A stretch of DNA of 64,000 nt from Flavobacterium sp. IB48 (GCF_016405855.1 NZ_JAEFCA010000001.1:696170-760169), one strand, 5' to 3'; positions 50,522 to 60,548 are shown, counted from the first letter of the stretch. Made by a program: numbers and translations. Notes: a model not told the origin generated them from the sequence alone.

Positions 50522-53500
50522 TTAATGTGTATGTTTCGGATTAAAACCGTCTTCGCTTAATTCTGCCGCTTCATAATCTGCATGCATTTCAGCTTCGTAG
50601 TCGATTTTTTCTCCTTTAGAGAACTTACGGATAATTTTCTCCATAATGTCGTAGATAACTGGTACCACGATCAAAGTAAGGAATAATGAAGAAATCAAAC
50701 CTCCAATGATTACCCATGCCAATCCGTTTTTCCACTCAGCTCCTGCTCCAGATGCTAATGCAATTGGGAACATACCAAATACCATCGCAATTGTCGTCAT
50801 CAAGATCGGACGTAAACGAGCGTGGTTAGCTTGAATTAGGGCATTTCTAATTGATTCTCCAGCTGCTCTTCGCTGATTCGTATAATCGACAAGCATGATC
50901 GCATTCTTACACACCAGACCAATCAACATGATTACCCCTAAGATCGTAAAGATATTTAAGGTGTTGTTTGTTAATGCTAAGGCGAATAAAACTCCAATGA
51001 ACGAAAGCGGAATTGCAAATAATACGACAAACGGGTGAACGAAACTGTCATATAATCCAACCATTACAAGGTAAACCAAGATAATAGCCGCTAATAATGC
51101 AATTCCTAAAGTACCAAATCCTTCTGATTGGTTCTCTTGGTCACCACCCCAGATGTAATTAACTCCTGTTGGTTTTTGCAATTTATCTAATTTTGCCTGC
51201 CATTGCTGAACGATTGTTCCTGCTGGAACCCCAACATTCTGACCTTGTACGGTTACAGAAGCTGTTTTATCTCTACGCTCTAATTTACTTGGCCCAGAAC
51301 CTTCAGTAATTGTAGCAAATTGGTTTAATTTAATTTGCTGACCTGCATTGTTGATGAAAATTAAGTTACTAACGTCTGTGATGTTTTTTCTATCAAATTC
51401 GTTGTATTTAATGTTGATATCGTACTCGTATTCACCAGCTCTAAACTTACCATCTGTATTACCACTGTAAGCAGTCTGCATAGTTAAACCAACTGTTTGA
51501 AGTGTTAATCCTAATGCGGCCATTTTATCTCTATCAACCTGAACGTTGATTTCAGGGTTTCCGTCCTCAACTGTTAATTTAATCTCAGTTGTTCCAGGAA
51601 TAGTACGTAATTCGGCTTCAGCCATTTTAGCAAATTTCATTGCACTTTCTACGTTTGGACCTGTTACAATCAAACCTAAAGTTGCATCCTCAGCAGTACC
51701 TAAGATACCTACTGGAACTGTTTTTACTTTTGCTCCAACTAAAACTTTTTCTAGTTTACGTTTTACTTTTGCAGCGTATACGTTAGCGTCATCTGTACGA
51801 TCTTTTTGATCGATCATTTTAACGTCAATCTCTGCTTTGTATGCAGTTGCCTGAGCAGCTCCTAAACCTTCACTGGTTTGACCCACTGTTGTAATCTGGC
51901 TGAAAACATATTTCTCTCCTTTTAAGAAAGCTTCTGCTTTTTGCGTCATAAAGTTAGTTTGCTCTAACGAAGCATCTTTTGGCATCTCGATTTGTACTAA
52001 GAACTCACCACTATCAGATGATGCGAAGAACTCTCCTCCAATATATCCGCCTCCCATTAACCAGAAGATTGTACCAAAGAACATTACTACGATAGCCACC
52101 ATTGTTTTGATATAGTGATCTAAACACCAGTTTAGTAGGTTAGAAACCCAGTCAGTAAAACGAGTTAGGTAGCTTTCAAATCCTAAAATGATTCTTCCGA
52201 AAAGGTTTTTACCTTCAATATGCTCTAGTTTTCCAAAACGAGAAGATAACCATGGAATAATTGTAAATGAAGCCAACAATGAGAACATTGTAGAAATAAT
52301 TACCGTAACACAGAATTGTGTAATAATGTTTGATACCAATCCGGTACTCATTGCAATTGGCAAGAACACCACCACAATTACTAATGTAATCGAAGTTACG
52401 GTTGCACCAATTTCGGCAGTTCCGTCATAAGCCGCACGAATTCGGCTTTTACCCATCTCCATGTGTCGGTAAATATTCTCTAGTACCACAATCGCGTCAT
52501 CTACAAGAATACCTACAACAAGAGATAAACCAAGTAAAGACATTAAGTTAAGTGTGTAACCTAACAAATAAATCCCGATAAATGTAGCAATCAAAGATGC
52601 TGGAATAGATACCATTACGATTAACGAGTTTCGAATACTGTGCAAGAAGAACAACATTACGAAAGCCACAAGAATAACCGCAATTAATAAATCGTGTACA
52701 ACAGAATCTGCTGCTTCAAGAGTAAAGACTGTACTGTCTTTTGCTACCTCCAATTTCAATTGAGCCGATTTGTAATCGTTCTCTAATGTTTTAATTGTCT
52801 TAATCAATTGCTCACTTACCGCAACAGCATTGGCATCTGATTGTTTTACAATTTGAAGTACAATTGCACTTTTTTGATCTACACGTGCAATTTTCTCTGC
52901 AATTTTTTGTGTATCTTGAACGTCGGCGATATCTCCTAAACGAACCTGAATTCCGTCTTTAGAAGAAACCACTAAGTTTCTTAATTCGTCAACGTTTTTA
53001 TATTTACCCGCTAAACGGATTAAGATCTTTTGGTTACGAGTCTGGATGTTTCCTGTTGGGAAATCTAGATTCGAAGTTAAAATAGTCTGTTGCACTTGTG
53101 GAACTGAAAGTCCGTAACCTTGCATTTTTACTGCATCAAGGTTTACTTGAATCTCACGCTCTTGACCTCCAATAATATTTACCTGAGCAACCCCTTGTAC
53201 ACGAGATAAAACAGGAGCAATCTTTTTATCGATCAAATCGTAAAACGCTGCTTCGTCCATTTTTCCATTCGCACCAAGCGTCATAATTGGTAAATCACTC
53301 AAAGAGAATTTAGTCAATGACGGTGGATCTGCATCATCTGGAAGATCACTTAAAATAGCATTAATTTTACGCTGTGCATCATTCATCGAAATATCAACAT
53401 TGGCATTTGAAGTCAATGTAATTGATACAATCGAAAGACTCTCATAAGATTTCGAATCAATTTTTTTGATATTTTCCAGAGATGCAATCGCATCTTCAAT

Positions 53501-53698
53501 TTTCTTTGTTACTGTATTTTCAACCTCACTCGGAGAAGCTCCAGGATATACAGTTGAAACTGTAATTACGTTAGTTTCGAATTTTGGGATCAGCTCGTAG
53601 CCTAATTGGCTGTAACTGAACAATCCACCAAGAGTCAGAATTGTAAACAATACAATTACCAACGACGGACGTTTTATGGATATTTCGGCTAATTTCAT
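50522..53698 (-). CDS. RND efflux pump permease (AcrB/MexB-like)
   Basis: Inner-membrane proton-driven trimeric pump of 1058 residues, the usual length for hydrophobe/amphiphile RND permeases. It starts MKLAEISIKRPSLVIVLFTI, has 12 membrane segments in two repeats, and the proton-relay pair Asp400-Asp401 in GILVDDAIVVLENIYRHME. Second-half helices contain GLVCKNAIMLVDYTNQ with the paired lysine. It is the last gene of tetR-tolC-mfp-rnd, giving a complete tripartite efflux system. Drug range cannot be predicted. Confidence 0.93.
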   Translation of the reverse strand: MKLAEISIKRPSLVIVLFTILTLGGLFSYSQLGYELIPKFETNVITVSTVYPGASPSEVENTVTKKIEDAIASLENIKKIDSKSYESLSIVSITLTSNANVDISMNDAQRKINAILSDLPDDADPPSLTKFSLSDLPIMTLGANGKMDEAAFYDLIDKKIAPVLSRVQGVAQVNIIGGQEREIQVNLDAVKMQGYGLSVPQVQQTILTSNLDFPTGNIQTRNQKILIRLAGKYKNVDELRNLVVSSKDGIQVRLGDIADVQDTQKIAEKIARVDQKSAIVLQIVKQSDANAVAVSEQLIKTIKTLENDYKSAQLKLEVAKDSTVFTLEAADSVVHDLLIAVILVAFVMLFFLHSIRNSLIVMVSIPASLIATFIGIYLLGYTLNLMSLLGLSLVVGILVDDAIVVLENIYRHMEMGKSRIRAAYDGTAEIGATVTSITLVIVVVFLPIAMSTGLVSNIITQFCVTVIISTMFSLLASFTIIPWLSSRFGKLEHIEGKNLFGRIILGFESYLTRFTDWVSNLLNWCLDHYIKTMVAIVVMFFGTIFWLMGGGYIGGEFFASSDSGEFLVQIEMPKDASLEQTNFMTQKAEAFLKGEKYVFSQITTVGQTSEGLGAAQATAYKAEIDVKMIDQKDRTDDANVYAAKVKRKLEKVLVGAKVKTVPVGILGTAEDATLGLIVTGPNVESAMKFAKMAEAELRTIPGTTEIKLTVEDGNPEINVQVDRDKMAALGLTLQTVGLTMQTAYSGNTDGKFRAGEYEYDINIKYNEFDRKNITDVSNLIFINNAGQQIKLNQFATITEGSGPSKLERRDKTASVTVQGQNVGVPAGTIVQQWQAKLDKLQKPTGVNYIWGGDQENQSEGFGTLGIALLAAIILVYLVMVGLYDSFVHPFVVLFAIPLSFIGVLFALALTNNTLNIFTILGVIMLIGLVCKNAIMLVDYTNQRRAAGESIRNALIQANHARLRPILMTTIAMVFGMFPIALASGAGAEWKNGLAWVIIGGLISSLFLTLIVVPVIYDIMEKIIRKFSKGEKIDYEAEMHADYEAAELSEDGFNPKHTH

Positions 53699-53733
53699 AT
53701 ATTTTGTTTTTTGCTGTAGGCTATACGCTATAG

Positions 53734-53762
53734 GCTTTAGGCATTTTTAAAATGCTTAAAGC
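53734..53762. repeat. GCTTTAGGCATTTT hairpin within the efflux operon
   Basis: GCTTTA-G-GCATTTT pairs with AAAATGC-T-TAAAGC over 13 bp with one bulge pair. The surrounding 92-bp spacer repeats TAGGCT/GGCTTA units. It could lower expression of the RND gene relative to the adaptor. Confidence 0.5.
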
Positions 53763-53790
53763 TTTATGGCTTACTGCTTAAGGCTTAAAA

Positions 53791-54858
53791 TTATTTAATA
53801 ATTTCTACTTTATTTCCGTCTTGTAGGTTGATTTGACCAGTAACAATTACAGTTTCTCCGTCATTTAAACCACTAATGATTTCAACTTTATCTCCTAAAA
53901 TTCTTCCAGCCACTACTTTTCTTAATTTAGCAACACCGTTTTCTACAACAAATATTTCGTTACTGCTTACACTTCCAACAAAAGCATTTCTAGGAACAAC
54001 TTTCAAGTTTTGTTTTTGATTTTTAGCTCCAAAGTTTGCAGTTCCGTACATACCCGCTTTTAAGTCGTTGTTAGCATTGTTTGTAATTTCTATTTCAACT
54101 GGGAAATTTAAAGAAGCATCTGCTTTTGCAGCGATGAAAGTAATTTTTCCGCTAAATGTTTTATCAGGATAAACACTTGCAGTAATGTCTACACTGTTTC
54201 CTAATTTTAAACTAGCAACTTGTCCTTCATTTACAGTAACTGTTAATTTTAATTTAGAAACATTTACAATGTCAAATAAAGCAGTTGCAGGCATTCCAGT
54301 TAAAATAGAACCTGGCTCTATATATTTTTTATTGATATATCCGTTAATTGGAGCTTTTACTCTTGTATCTCCAACATTGATTTTAGCTTGAGTATAATTA
54401 GATTGCGCATTAGTTAAAGCTAATTTTGCTTGATCTAATTGTTGTTTTGTAACACCACCTGTTTTAAAAGCATTTTCATATCTCGCATAATCAGATTTTG
54501 CATTTTGATATGCTGCTTCTGCTGCTTGAGCGTTTACATTAATAACATCGCCTCTCATTGTCAAAAGAGTTTGTCCTACTCTTACATAGTCACCTTCTTT
54601 TGCTAAAACACTAATTACTTTTCCTGATTTTTCAGCAGAGAAAGTCAATTCTTGAATTGGTGCGAAGTTTCCGTTTGCAGTAAAACCTAAATTAACATCT
54701 TCTGTTTTTACTGTCGCTACTTTTACAGAAACCGCTGCATTTTTTTCTGCTACAATTGCAGTTTTAGCTTCGTTTTCTGCTTTATTTTTATTTAAAATGT
54801 AGTTAATCCCGACAAAAGCCACGACTATGATTACGATTGTTATAATTATTTTCTTCAT
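53791..54858 (-). CDS. RND efflux periplasmic adaptor (membrane fusion protein)
   Basis: Adaptor of 355 residues. An uncleaved N-terminal membrane segment (about 3-21, IIITIVIIVVAFVGINYIL) is followed by a lipoyl half-motif (SGKVISVLAKEGDYVRVGQ), an alpha-hairpin (ANNAQAA... region about 100-160), second lipoyl half TRVKAPINGYINKKYIEPGS, beta-barrel and membrane-proximal domains ending NDGETVIVTGQINLQDG. It connects the RND permease encoded downstream with the TolC protein encoded 12 bp upstream. Confidence 0.92.
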   Translation of the reverse strand: MKKIIITIVIIVVAFVGINYILNKNKAENEAKTAIVAEKNAAVSVKVATVKTEDVNLGFTANGNFAPIQELTFSAEKSGKVISVLAKEGDYVRVGQTLLTMRGDVINVNAQAAEAAYQNAKSDYARYENAFKTGGVTKQQLDQAKLALTNAQSNYTQAKINVGDTRVKAPINGYINKKYIEPGSILTGMPATALFDIVNVSKLKLTVTVNEGQVASLKLGNSVDITASVYPDKTFSGKITFIAAKADASLNFPVEIEITNNANNDLKAGMYGTANFGAKNQKQNLKVVPRNAFVGSVSSNEIFVVENGVAKLRKVVAGRILGDKVEIISGLNDGETVIVTGQINLQDGNKVEIIK

Positions 54859-54870
54859 TGTAATAATTTG

Positions 54871-56205
54871 TTATTTAGTAAGAGATTTTAGTTCGCCTTT
54901 CGATTTGATTAGAGATATTTCGGCAATTTTATAATTTAAAACCGCTCTTGTAAAGTTATTTTGAGCTTCAAGCGATGCATTTTCTGCGTCTAGCAAATCG
55001 GTTAAAGATGCTAAACCTTGAAGATAATTGTTTTTGGTATTGCTTAGAATTTCAGTTGCCAAACGCATGTTTTCTCTCTGATTTTCAATAGTCACAAGAT
55101 TATTGTTAATCTGCGTCATTGCATTTCTATAATCTAAATCAAGAGAAAGTTTAGTGTCTTTGATATCTTCTTGTAGTTCTCTAATTTGAACATCTGCCTG
55201 TCTTACTTTAGCACGAGTTCCAAAACCAGTAAAGATTGGCACATGTAAGTTTAAAGCAATAGCTGAGAAATCTGACCAATAAACTCCTTTTTCTGGTTTT
55301 GCAAACCAAGGCATTTCTGGTCCTTGCCCGATATAATTATAACCTGCAGATAATGAAAGTGTCGGATAATAACCCGCTTCAACAGCTTTTTTATTGAATA
55401 CTAAAAGCTCTTCTTGTTTTTTCAAAAGCAAATATTCTGTTCTGTTTTCAATATTTGGCTCTTGTGTTAAAGCAGCTGGTACAACTTCAAATTCTTCTTT
55501 TGGCATAACGATTTGAGTTTCTATAGGCATACCCATATAAAACTTTAATGCATTTTCCTGTAACTCAATCTGATTTTTAACCTGCTGGCGATCTGTATCA
55601 ATGTTAGACATTTTTACGATAATACGATCTAAGTCAATTTTTTTAGCTAAACCGTTGTTAAACTGCCCTTGAACAATATCACGAACTTTTTGAGTATTTA
55701 CATAGTTGCTATCTAAAAGAATAAGTCTTTCTCTTTGTACATAAACTGAATAGTAGTTATTTGCAACTCTTTCAATAACTTGTTCTTCAGTTAACTGATC
55801 ATTTATTTGATAAAACTCACGTGTAGTTTTTGCTGCTCTCAAACCTGTAAAAACAGATTGATCAAATATGGCTTGAGTTAAAGAAAGTCCAGCAGTCGAT
55901 GTCCATTTTTGACCAAAAGCTGCCTGAATAGTAGTTCCTGGCGCACCAAAAGCTGCTCCATCAATAACTGTTGTTTGAATTACTGGATTATAAGTAAGAC
56001 TTCCGTTTGCACTAATTTGTGGTAAAGCTCTCGAACGTATTTCTTGAATTTGGTACTCACTATTTTCAATCTGAAGTTTTGCCTTTTTTGCATCAGCTTT
56101 ATTTTGAAGTGCATAATTGACCGCGTCTTTCAGAGTTAAAGTAGTGGTTTGTGCGGCGGCAGATAAGCCTATTGTACACAAAACTATAAGAAAGATTCTT
56201 TTCAT
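54871..56205 (-). CDS. TolC family outer-membrane efflux protein
   Basis: Outer-membrane channel of 444 residues; signal peptide 1-18 (GLSAAAQ). Two OEP repeats begin near KDAVNYALQNKADAKKAKLQ and near ENRTEYLLLKKQEELLVFNK, each with long alpha helices. The C-terminal GLASLTDLLDAENASLEAQN is characteristic of the family. It is the second gene of the operon, 93 bp after tetR. It might also serve the peptide exporter at 16707-20191, which has no channel gene of its own. Confidence 0.92.
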   Translation of the reverse strand: MKRIFLIVLCTIGLSAAAQTTTLTLKDAVNYALQNKADAKKAKLQIENSEYQIQEIRSRALPQISANGSLTYNPVIQTTVIDGAAFGAPGTTIQAAFGQKWTSTAGLSLTQAIFDQSVFTGLRAAKTTREFYQINDQLTEEQVIERVANNYYSVYVQRERLILLDSNYVNTQKVRDIVQGQFNNGLAKKIDLDRIIVKMSNIDTDRQQVKNQIELQENALKFYMGMPIETQIVMPKEEFEVVPAALTQEPNIENRTEYLLLKKQEELLVFNKKAVEAGYYPTLSLSAGYNYIGQGPEMPWFAKPEKGVYWSDFSAIALNLHVPIFTGFGTRAKVRQADVQIRELQEDIKDTKLSLDLDYRNAMTQINNNLVTIENQRENMRLATEILSNTKNNYLQGLASLTDLLDAENASLEAQNNFTRAVLNYKIAEISLIKSKGELKSLTK

Positions 56206-56298
56206 AAGTAGTTAATATTTATTTTAAAAATTTGAGATGGCATCGTCATTTTATCTTTTACAACTCTCTAGAATAAATGACGACAATTTGGATAATAA

Positions 56299-56898
56299 TT
56301 AATTTCTAATTTTTTTTAATTGCTTTTCTAATTCCTCTACTCCTTTTTCAGTCGCCATTGCACGAGTATGATACTCTAAGGCTTCCAACTCTATTCTTTG
56401 CGCTTCACTTTCAGAAACTGTATTTTCGTTTATATGAAAAACCAGAGTGTAATAAAACTTAACATAAACCTCTACATTTAAGTCACTTCTATAAAGTCCC
56501 TCACGAATTCCTTTTTCAATATTATCTCTAAAACATTGTGTACACTGATCAATTTCGAAAGACAAAATGTTCTGATAAATTTCTGGATAATGTTTTTTTA
56601 ACTGATAGATTGGCGAAGTGTCAATGTTGTTTTTAAACATATCACGAAACATTTCTCTAATCTCAAAATTCTCATGAATAGCATTGTAATTTTTAGCAAT
56701 AATAGTATCCATGATTTCGTGCACTTGGCCATGAACCAACGATGTGCTCTCTTCAATTAGAACTTCTTTGTTACAGAAATATTTGTAAATCGTTTTTTTC
56801 GAAATACACATTTCGCCCGCAATGTCGTCCATTGTAACACTCTTAAAACCAAGCTTTAAAAACAATTCGCTTGCTTTTGCTATAATCTTCTCTTTCAT
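56299..56898 (-). CDS. TetR/AcrR family repressor of the efflux operon
   Basis: Repressor of 199 residues. The N-terminal HTH is clear (ASELFLKLGFKSVTMDDIAG, EMCISKKTIYKYFCNKEVL). The C-terminal ligand domain is variable, as usual. It heads the tetR-tolC-mfp-rnd transcript. Its promoter is overlapped by GGAAAC-N16-GTTTCC, also found twice near yceI, so autoregulation and a small regulon are predicted. A TetR of this kind usually releases DNA on binding a pump substrate. Confidence 0.92.
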   Translation of the reverse strand: MKEKIIAKASELFLKLGFKSVTMDDIAGEMCISKKTIYKYFCNKEVLIEESTSLVHGQVHEIMDTIIAKNYNAIHENFEIREMFRDMFKNNIDTSPIYQLKKHYPEIYQNILSFEIDQCTQCFRDNIEKGIREGLYRSDLNVEVYVKFYYTLVFHINENTVSESEAQRIELEALEYHTRAMATEKGVEELEKQLKKIRN

Positions 56899-56920
56899 TT
56901 TAAATTCTCGAATTGCCTTA

Positions 56921-56960
56921 CAAATATACTCTGGAAACTAAAATCAAAAAAATAGTTTCC
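56921..56960 (-). promoter_or_regulatory. tetR promoter with overlapping operator A
   Basis: Minus-strand -7 element TATATTTG at 56921-56928. Five bases on starts the palindrome GGAAACT-N14-AGTTTCC at 56933-56960, which covers the promoter spacer and -33 region. A minus-strand TTG lies at 56945-56947. Binding here would block RNA polymerase. Confidence 0.7.
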
Positions 56961-57006
56961 GATATATTTGTAATAATTTTACATTAATTTATTGGTTTAG
57001 TAAGAT

Positions 57007-57528
57007 TTATATTGCAAACTCTAAATTTGCAATAAGTTTAATCTCTTTACCCAAAGCAGTTCCTGAAGAATGATTAAAAGAATTGAAATCTAAACCAAAG
57101 TCTTCACGTTTGATATTTCCTTTAATTTCAAAAGCCACTTTCTTTTCTCCGTTATAAATATTTTCTCCTAGAAATTCAGCATCCAATTCAACTACTCTTG
57201 TAATATCTTTTATGGTCAAATCTCCTTTGAAGAAATTAATATTCTGATTTACTTTTTGAAATGAAGTCGATTTAAAACTTATAATGGGATGCTCATCTTC
57301 TTCAAAAAAATCTTGAAGTTGTAAATAAGCGTCTATAGATTGGAAACTTTCATTTTTGTTATTGATATCTAATGAGAATTCGACAGAAGCGTCTTCAATC
57401 TCATTGTCTTCAATATTCACATACCCATCAAATTTATTTGCATCTCCTCCCAAATAAGCAGTTCTTGATCGTCTCATTTTCAATAAAACATCTGACTGAC
57501 TAGAATCTAAAGTCCATTTTGTTTTCAT
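57007..57528 (-). CDS. YceI family protein
   Basis: Lipocalin-like YceI-domain protein of 173 residues (KWTLDSSQSDVLLKMRRSRT at the start, FFKGDLTIKDITRVVELDAE mid-protein). The family binds polyisoprenoid lipids. This copy has no signal peptide, so it is probably cytosolic, unlike E. coli YceI. It is a single gene upstream of tetR on the same strand, with two copies of the putative TetR operator at its promoter. It may help cells cope with the same membrane-active compounds that the pump exports. Confidence 0.85.
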   Translation of the reverse strand: MKTKWTLDSSQSDVLLKMRRSRTAYLGGDANKFDGYVNIEDNEIEDASVEFSLDINNKNESFQSIDAYLQLQDFFEEDEHPIISFKSTSFQKVNQNINFFKGDLTIKDITRVVELDAEFLGENIYNGEKKVAFEIKGNIKREDFGLDFNSFNHSSGTALGKEIKLIANLEFAI

Positions 57529-57573
57529 AAATACTTGATTTAATTGAGTTTATAAATCTTTAAAACCCTCAGT

Positions 57574-57653
57574 GGAAACTTTTACAGTGTTCTGAGTTTC
57601 CATTTTAACGCTGCAAATATAGACAGGAAACCCTGAATACCAAAAAAGTTTCC
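57574..57653 (-). promoter_or_regulatory. yceI promoter with operators B and C
   Basis: Minus-strand -7 TATATTTG at 57614-57621. Operator C, GGAAAC-N16-GTTTCC at 57626-57653, begins five bases beyond it, exactly as at tetR. Operator B, GGAAACT-N14-AGTTTCC at 57574-57601, lies just after the predicted transcript start. B and C centres are 52 bp apart, close to five helical turns. The rest of the 320-bp gap 57529-57848 has no gene. Confidence 0.7.
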
Positions 57654-57848
57654 AAGTTTTTTACAAAAAATTTTAATCAAATCAAATCCAGTGTTTTTAC
57701 AACGATTCATAACTGTTAAAAATCGTCGTTTATCTATAACTATCTGACAATGTAGATTTAATACTATTATTTGTTAAAATAATACTACAAATCTTACAGC
57801 AATACGTATAATTTTAGCGCAACTATTTAACCCTAAAAATTTTACATT

Positions 57849-59363
57849 ATGAGAAAAAAAATTACTTTACTTCTATTCTGCATTTTCGGTATCTCCCAGA
57901 TAAATGCGCAGATTTTGTATGATAATGGCCCAATAGACAACAATCCAAGTTTTAGCCTTGACGGAAGAAAATGGGATCATACCAATCTTACCTACTTTTT
58001 TGAAAATGGGACAAATGATATTGCAGGAACAGATGAAAAAACTGCTTTGGTGCAAGCAATGCAAGTTTGGTCAAGTGTTACAAGTTTGACTTTTACGGAG
58101 GTTACGAGTGCAGCAAACGCCGATATTGTCATTAAATGGGCCGTTGGAGATCATGGAGATGGAGCACCTTTTGATGCTGTAAATGGTGTTTTAGCGCATG
58201 CTTTTTTCCCTCCACCAAACGGAGCATATGCTGGAGACTTACATTTTGACGACTCTGAAACTTGGACAACAAGCGTACAATACACATCTTCGCAGCCTAT
58301 AGATTTGGTTACAGTCGCCATTCATGAATTAGGACATTCATTAGGATTACAACATAGCAATGTACCAGGAGCAATCATGTATGCGTATTATAATGGATCG
58401 CAACGAACATTGTCAACCGATGATATACAAGCTATTAGTGCAGTTTACCCTAAAATTTATAGTTTATATGGAGGCAATCCCGTTTGTGGTTCGCCATCTC
58501 AAACTTTTGTTGGCCTGACTCCTTCTCCTCCTGCTGGAAGTTCTATAGTTTGGAGCACATCGCCAAATCTTACAATTGCTATGACTTTACCTCCAAACAC
58601 ACCAAATACAGCACAAATAAACGTACAAAGCACTGTAGGAAATACTTATCAAACAGGAACAGTAACAGCAACGATCAACGGAGTTCAAACCATAACAAGA
58701 ACTGTAGATATAGGAGAAAAACCTCTTTATTTTGGCACAAAAAAAACCGCTACAACTGATTATACCGAATATTGCGACAATACATACCATTATGTTCCTA
58801 TAGACATTGTTAATTCAGATAATACAGTAAGTTATAATTACACATTTGGAAATTTCTCTACTGGAATTAGCAATCCCGGAATTACTTATACTCAAATCAA
58901 TTCTAAAAGATATCTTTTCAAAATCCCATTAAGCAAAATTCCATCTGGAACTTATCCTGTTTTTAGTTTCTCTGTTACTACCAATACAACCTGTACTGGT
59001 GTTCCGTACACAATTTACGGACAAGTGGTAACCTTAAGTTCTTGCAATGGTACATTTGCGGCAAAAACAACTGCAGAAACTTCAGCAATAGAAACGTCTA
59101 CAATACAATCTGAAGATCGTGTCACTATTTACCCAAATCCTGCGACAAATATTTTAAACATTTCCGTTAGTAATTCAAAAAACAATATTGCTAATGCTAA
59201 AATTATTGGTAAACTATATGATTTAAATGGCAGTGAGCTGACACAAATTTCTATTTTAAGCAATACAGCTTCGCTCGATGTAAGCAAATTCAAAAAAGGA
59301 ATTTATATTTTAAAAGTTGACATTAACGGCGAAATTGAAAGCCATCAAATTATCATTCAATAA
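57849..59363 (+). CDS. Secreted matrixin-type metalloprotease with type IX sorting domain
   Basis: Zinc protease of 504 residues. Signal peptide 1-21 (ending SQINAQ). The catalytic domain carries HELGHSLGLQH with His159, Glu160, His163 and His169, followed by the Met-turn AIMYAYY, as in matrixins (M10). A beta-rich middle region precedes the C-terminal type A sorting domain (about 425-504): YPNPATNILNISV, LYDLNGSELT and FKKGIYILKVD. The protein should be exported by Sec and then by the type IX system to the surface or medium. No T9SS genes are in the window. Confidence 0.92.
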   Translation: MRKKITLLLFCIFGISQINAQILYDNGPIDNNPSFSLDGRKWDHTNLTYFFENGTNDIAGTDEKTALVQAMQVWSSVTSLTFTEVTSAANADIVIKWAVGDHGDGAPFDAVNGVLAHAFFPPPNGAYAGDLHFDDSETWTTSVQYTSSQPIDLVTVAIHELGHSLGLQHSNVPGAIMYAYYNGSQRTLSTDDIQAISAVYPKIYSLYGGNPVCGSPSQTFVGLTPSPPAGSSIVWSTSPNLTIAMTLPPNTPNTAQINVQSTVGNTYQTGTVTATINGVQTITRTVDIGEKPLYFGTKKTATTDYTEYCDNTYHYVPIDIVNSDNTVSYNYTFGNFSTGISNPGITYTQINSKRYLFKIPLSKIPSGTYPVFSFSVTTNTTCTGVPYTIYGQVVTLSSCNGTFAAKTTAETSAIETSTIQSEDRVTIYPNPATNILNISVSNSKNNIANAKIIGKLYDLNGSELTQISILSNTASLDVSKFKKGIYILKVDINGEIESHQIIIQ

Positions 59364-59375
59364 TATCCCGAAAAG

Positions 59376-59407
59376 ACGCCTTCAAATTCTGAAGGTGTTT
59401 TTTTTCT
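59376..59407 (+). terminator. Terminator after the matrixin gene
   Basis: ACGCCTTCA and TGAAGGTGT pair over 9 bp (one G-T) around AATTC, followed by a run of eight T. Confidence 0.75.
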
Positions 59408-59476
59408 TAAGATTATCTCCCAAAAAGAATCTTGATTAAGATTTTCATTTCAATCTCATAATTCATATTTGAATTG

Positions 59477-59484
59477 TATCTTTG
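59477..59484 (+). promoter_or_regulatory. -7 element of the polyprenyl synthase gene
   Basis: TATCTTTG, an exact TAnnTTTG match, 24 bp before ATG 59508. It argues that the open frame back to 59469 is not translated. Confidence 0.6.
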
Positions 59485-59507
59485 GGGCACGAAATCAGAA
59501 ATTCATT

Positions 59508-60482
59508 ATGCACGATATAAGTCAGTACCAAGATTTTTTCATCAATTATCTAGAAAGCCAAAACATACATAAAGAGCCTAAAAATCTTTACGAACCTATA
59601 GAATATATTTTAGGACTTGGCGGAAAACGTATACGTCCGGTTTTAACTTTAATGGCAGCCGAGGTTTTTGATACTGATTATTTAATTGCACTTCCCGCAG
59701 CAATGGCGGTTGAAGTTTTTCATAACTTCTCGTTAGTTCATGATGACATTATGGATGATGCGCCTTTAAGAAGAGGTCAAGTTACAGTTCATGAAAAATG
59801 GGATTTAAACACTGGTATTCTTTCTGGAGATGCAATGCTAATTTTAGCGTATCAATATTTTGAACAATACGAACCAATAGTTTTTAGAAATCTTGCAAAA
59901 TTATTCAGTAAAACAGCACTTGAAGTTTGCGAAGGTCAACAATGGGATGTAGATTTTGAAACGCGTAAAGACGTTACGATTTCTCAATATCTTAAAATGA
60001 TTGAATATAAAACTGCGGTTTTGGTTGCCGCTGCCATGAAAATGGGTGCAATTGTAGCTAAAACTTCTGAAAAAGAAGCTGACTTAATTTACGATTTCGG
60101 ATTAAATTTAGGATTGGCTTTTCAACTTCAGGATGATTACTTGGACGCTTTTGGAGATCCTGAAACTTTTGGAAAACAAGTTGGCGGAGATATTATAGAG
60201 AATAAAAAAACGTATTTATATCTAAAAGCCTTGGAGTTTTCTTCTAAAGAAAAAGCTTCAGAATTAGAACAATTATTTACTTTACAATTAGAAGATAATT
60301 CAGAAAAAATAGAAACTGCCAAGACTATTTTTAATGAATCTGGAGCATCAAAAGCTACTCAAGAAGCAATCGAAATGTACACTTTTAAAGCTTTTGAAAC
60401 TTTAGAAAAAATGAATATAAATACCGAAAAGAAAGATGTTTTGAGAACTTTTGGCGAAAATTTAATGGGACGAAAAGTCTAG
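59508..60482 (+). CDS. Polyprenyl synthetase family protein
   Basis: Trans-prenyltransferase of 324 residues from ATG 59508 that condenses isopentenyl diphosphate with an allylic diphosphate. The first Asp-rich motif is in HDDIMDDAPLRRG near residue 83, with GGKRIRPVL before it; the second is in FQLQDDYLDAFGD near 208. Small residues before the first motif suggest a chain longer than farnesyl, such as geranylgeranyl, but length cannot be fixed by eye. A conserved small gene follows after 66 bp, filled by short TTCAGCATTCAGT-like repeats. Confidence 0.9.
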   Translation: MHDISQYQDFFINYLESQNIHKEPKNLYEPIEYILGLGGKRIRPVLTLMAAEVFDTDYLIALPAAMAVEVFHNFSLVHDDIMDDAPLRRGQVTVHEKWDLNTGILSGDAMLILAYQYFEQYEPIVFRNLAKLFSKTALEVCEGQQWDVDFETRKDVTISQYLKMIEYKTAVLVAAAMKMGAIVAKTSEKEADLIYDFGLNLGLAFQLQDDYLDAFGDPETFGKQVGGDIIENKKTYLYLKALEFSSKEKASELEQLFTLQLEDNSEKIETAKTIFNESGASKATQEAIEMYTFKAFETLEKMNINTEKKDVLRTFGENLMGRKV

Positions 60483-60548
60483 TTTTCAGCATTCAGTGTC
60501 AGTATTCAGTAAAAAATCTACAATCATCAATCTAAAATCAAAAATATC

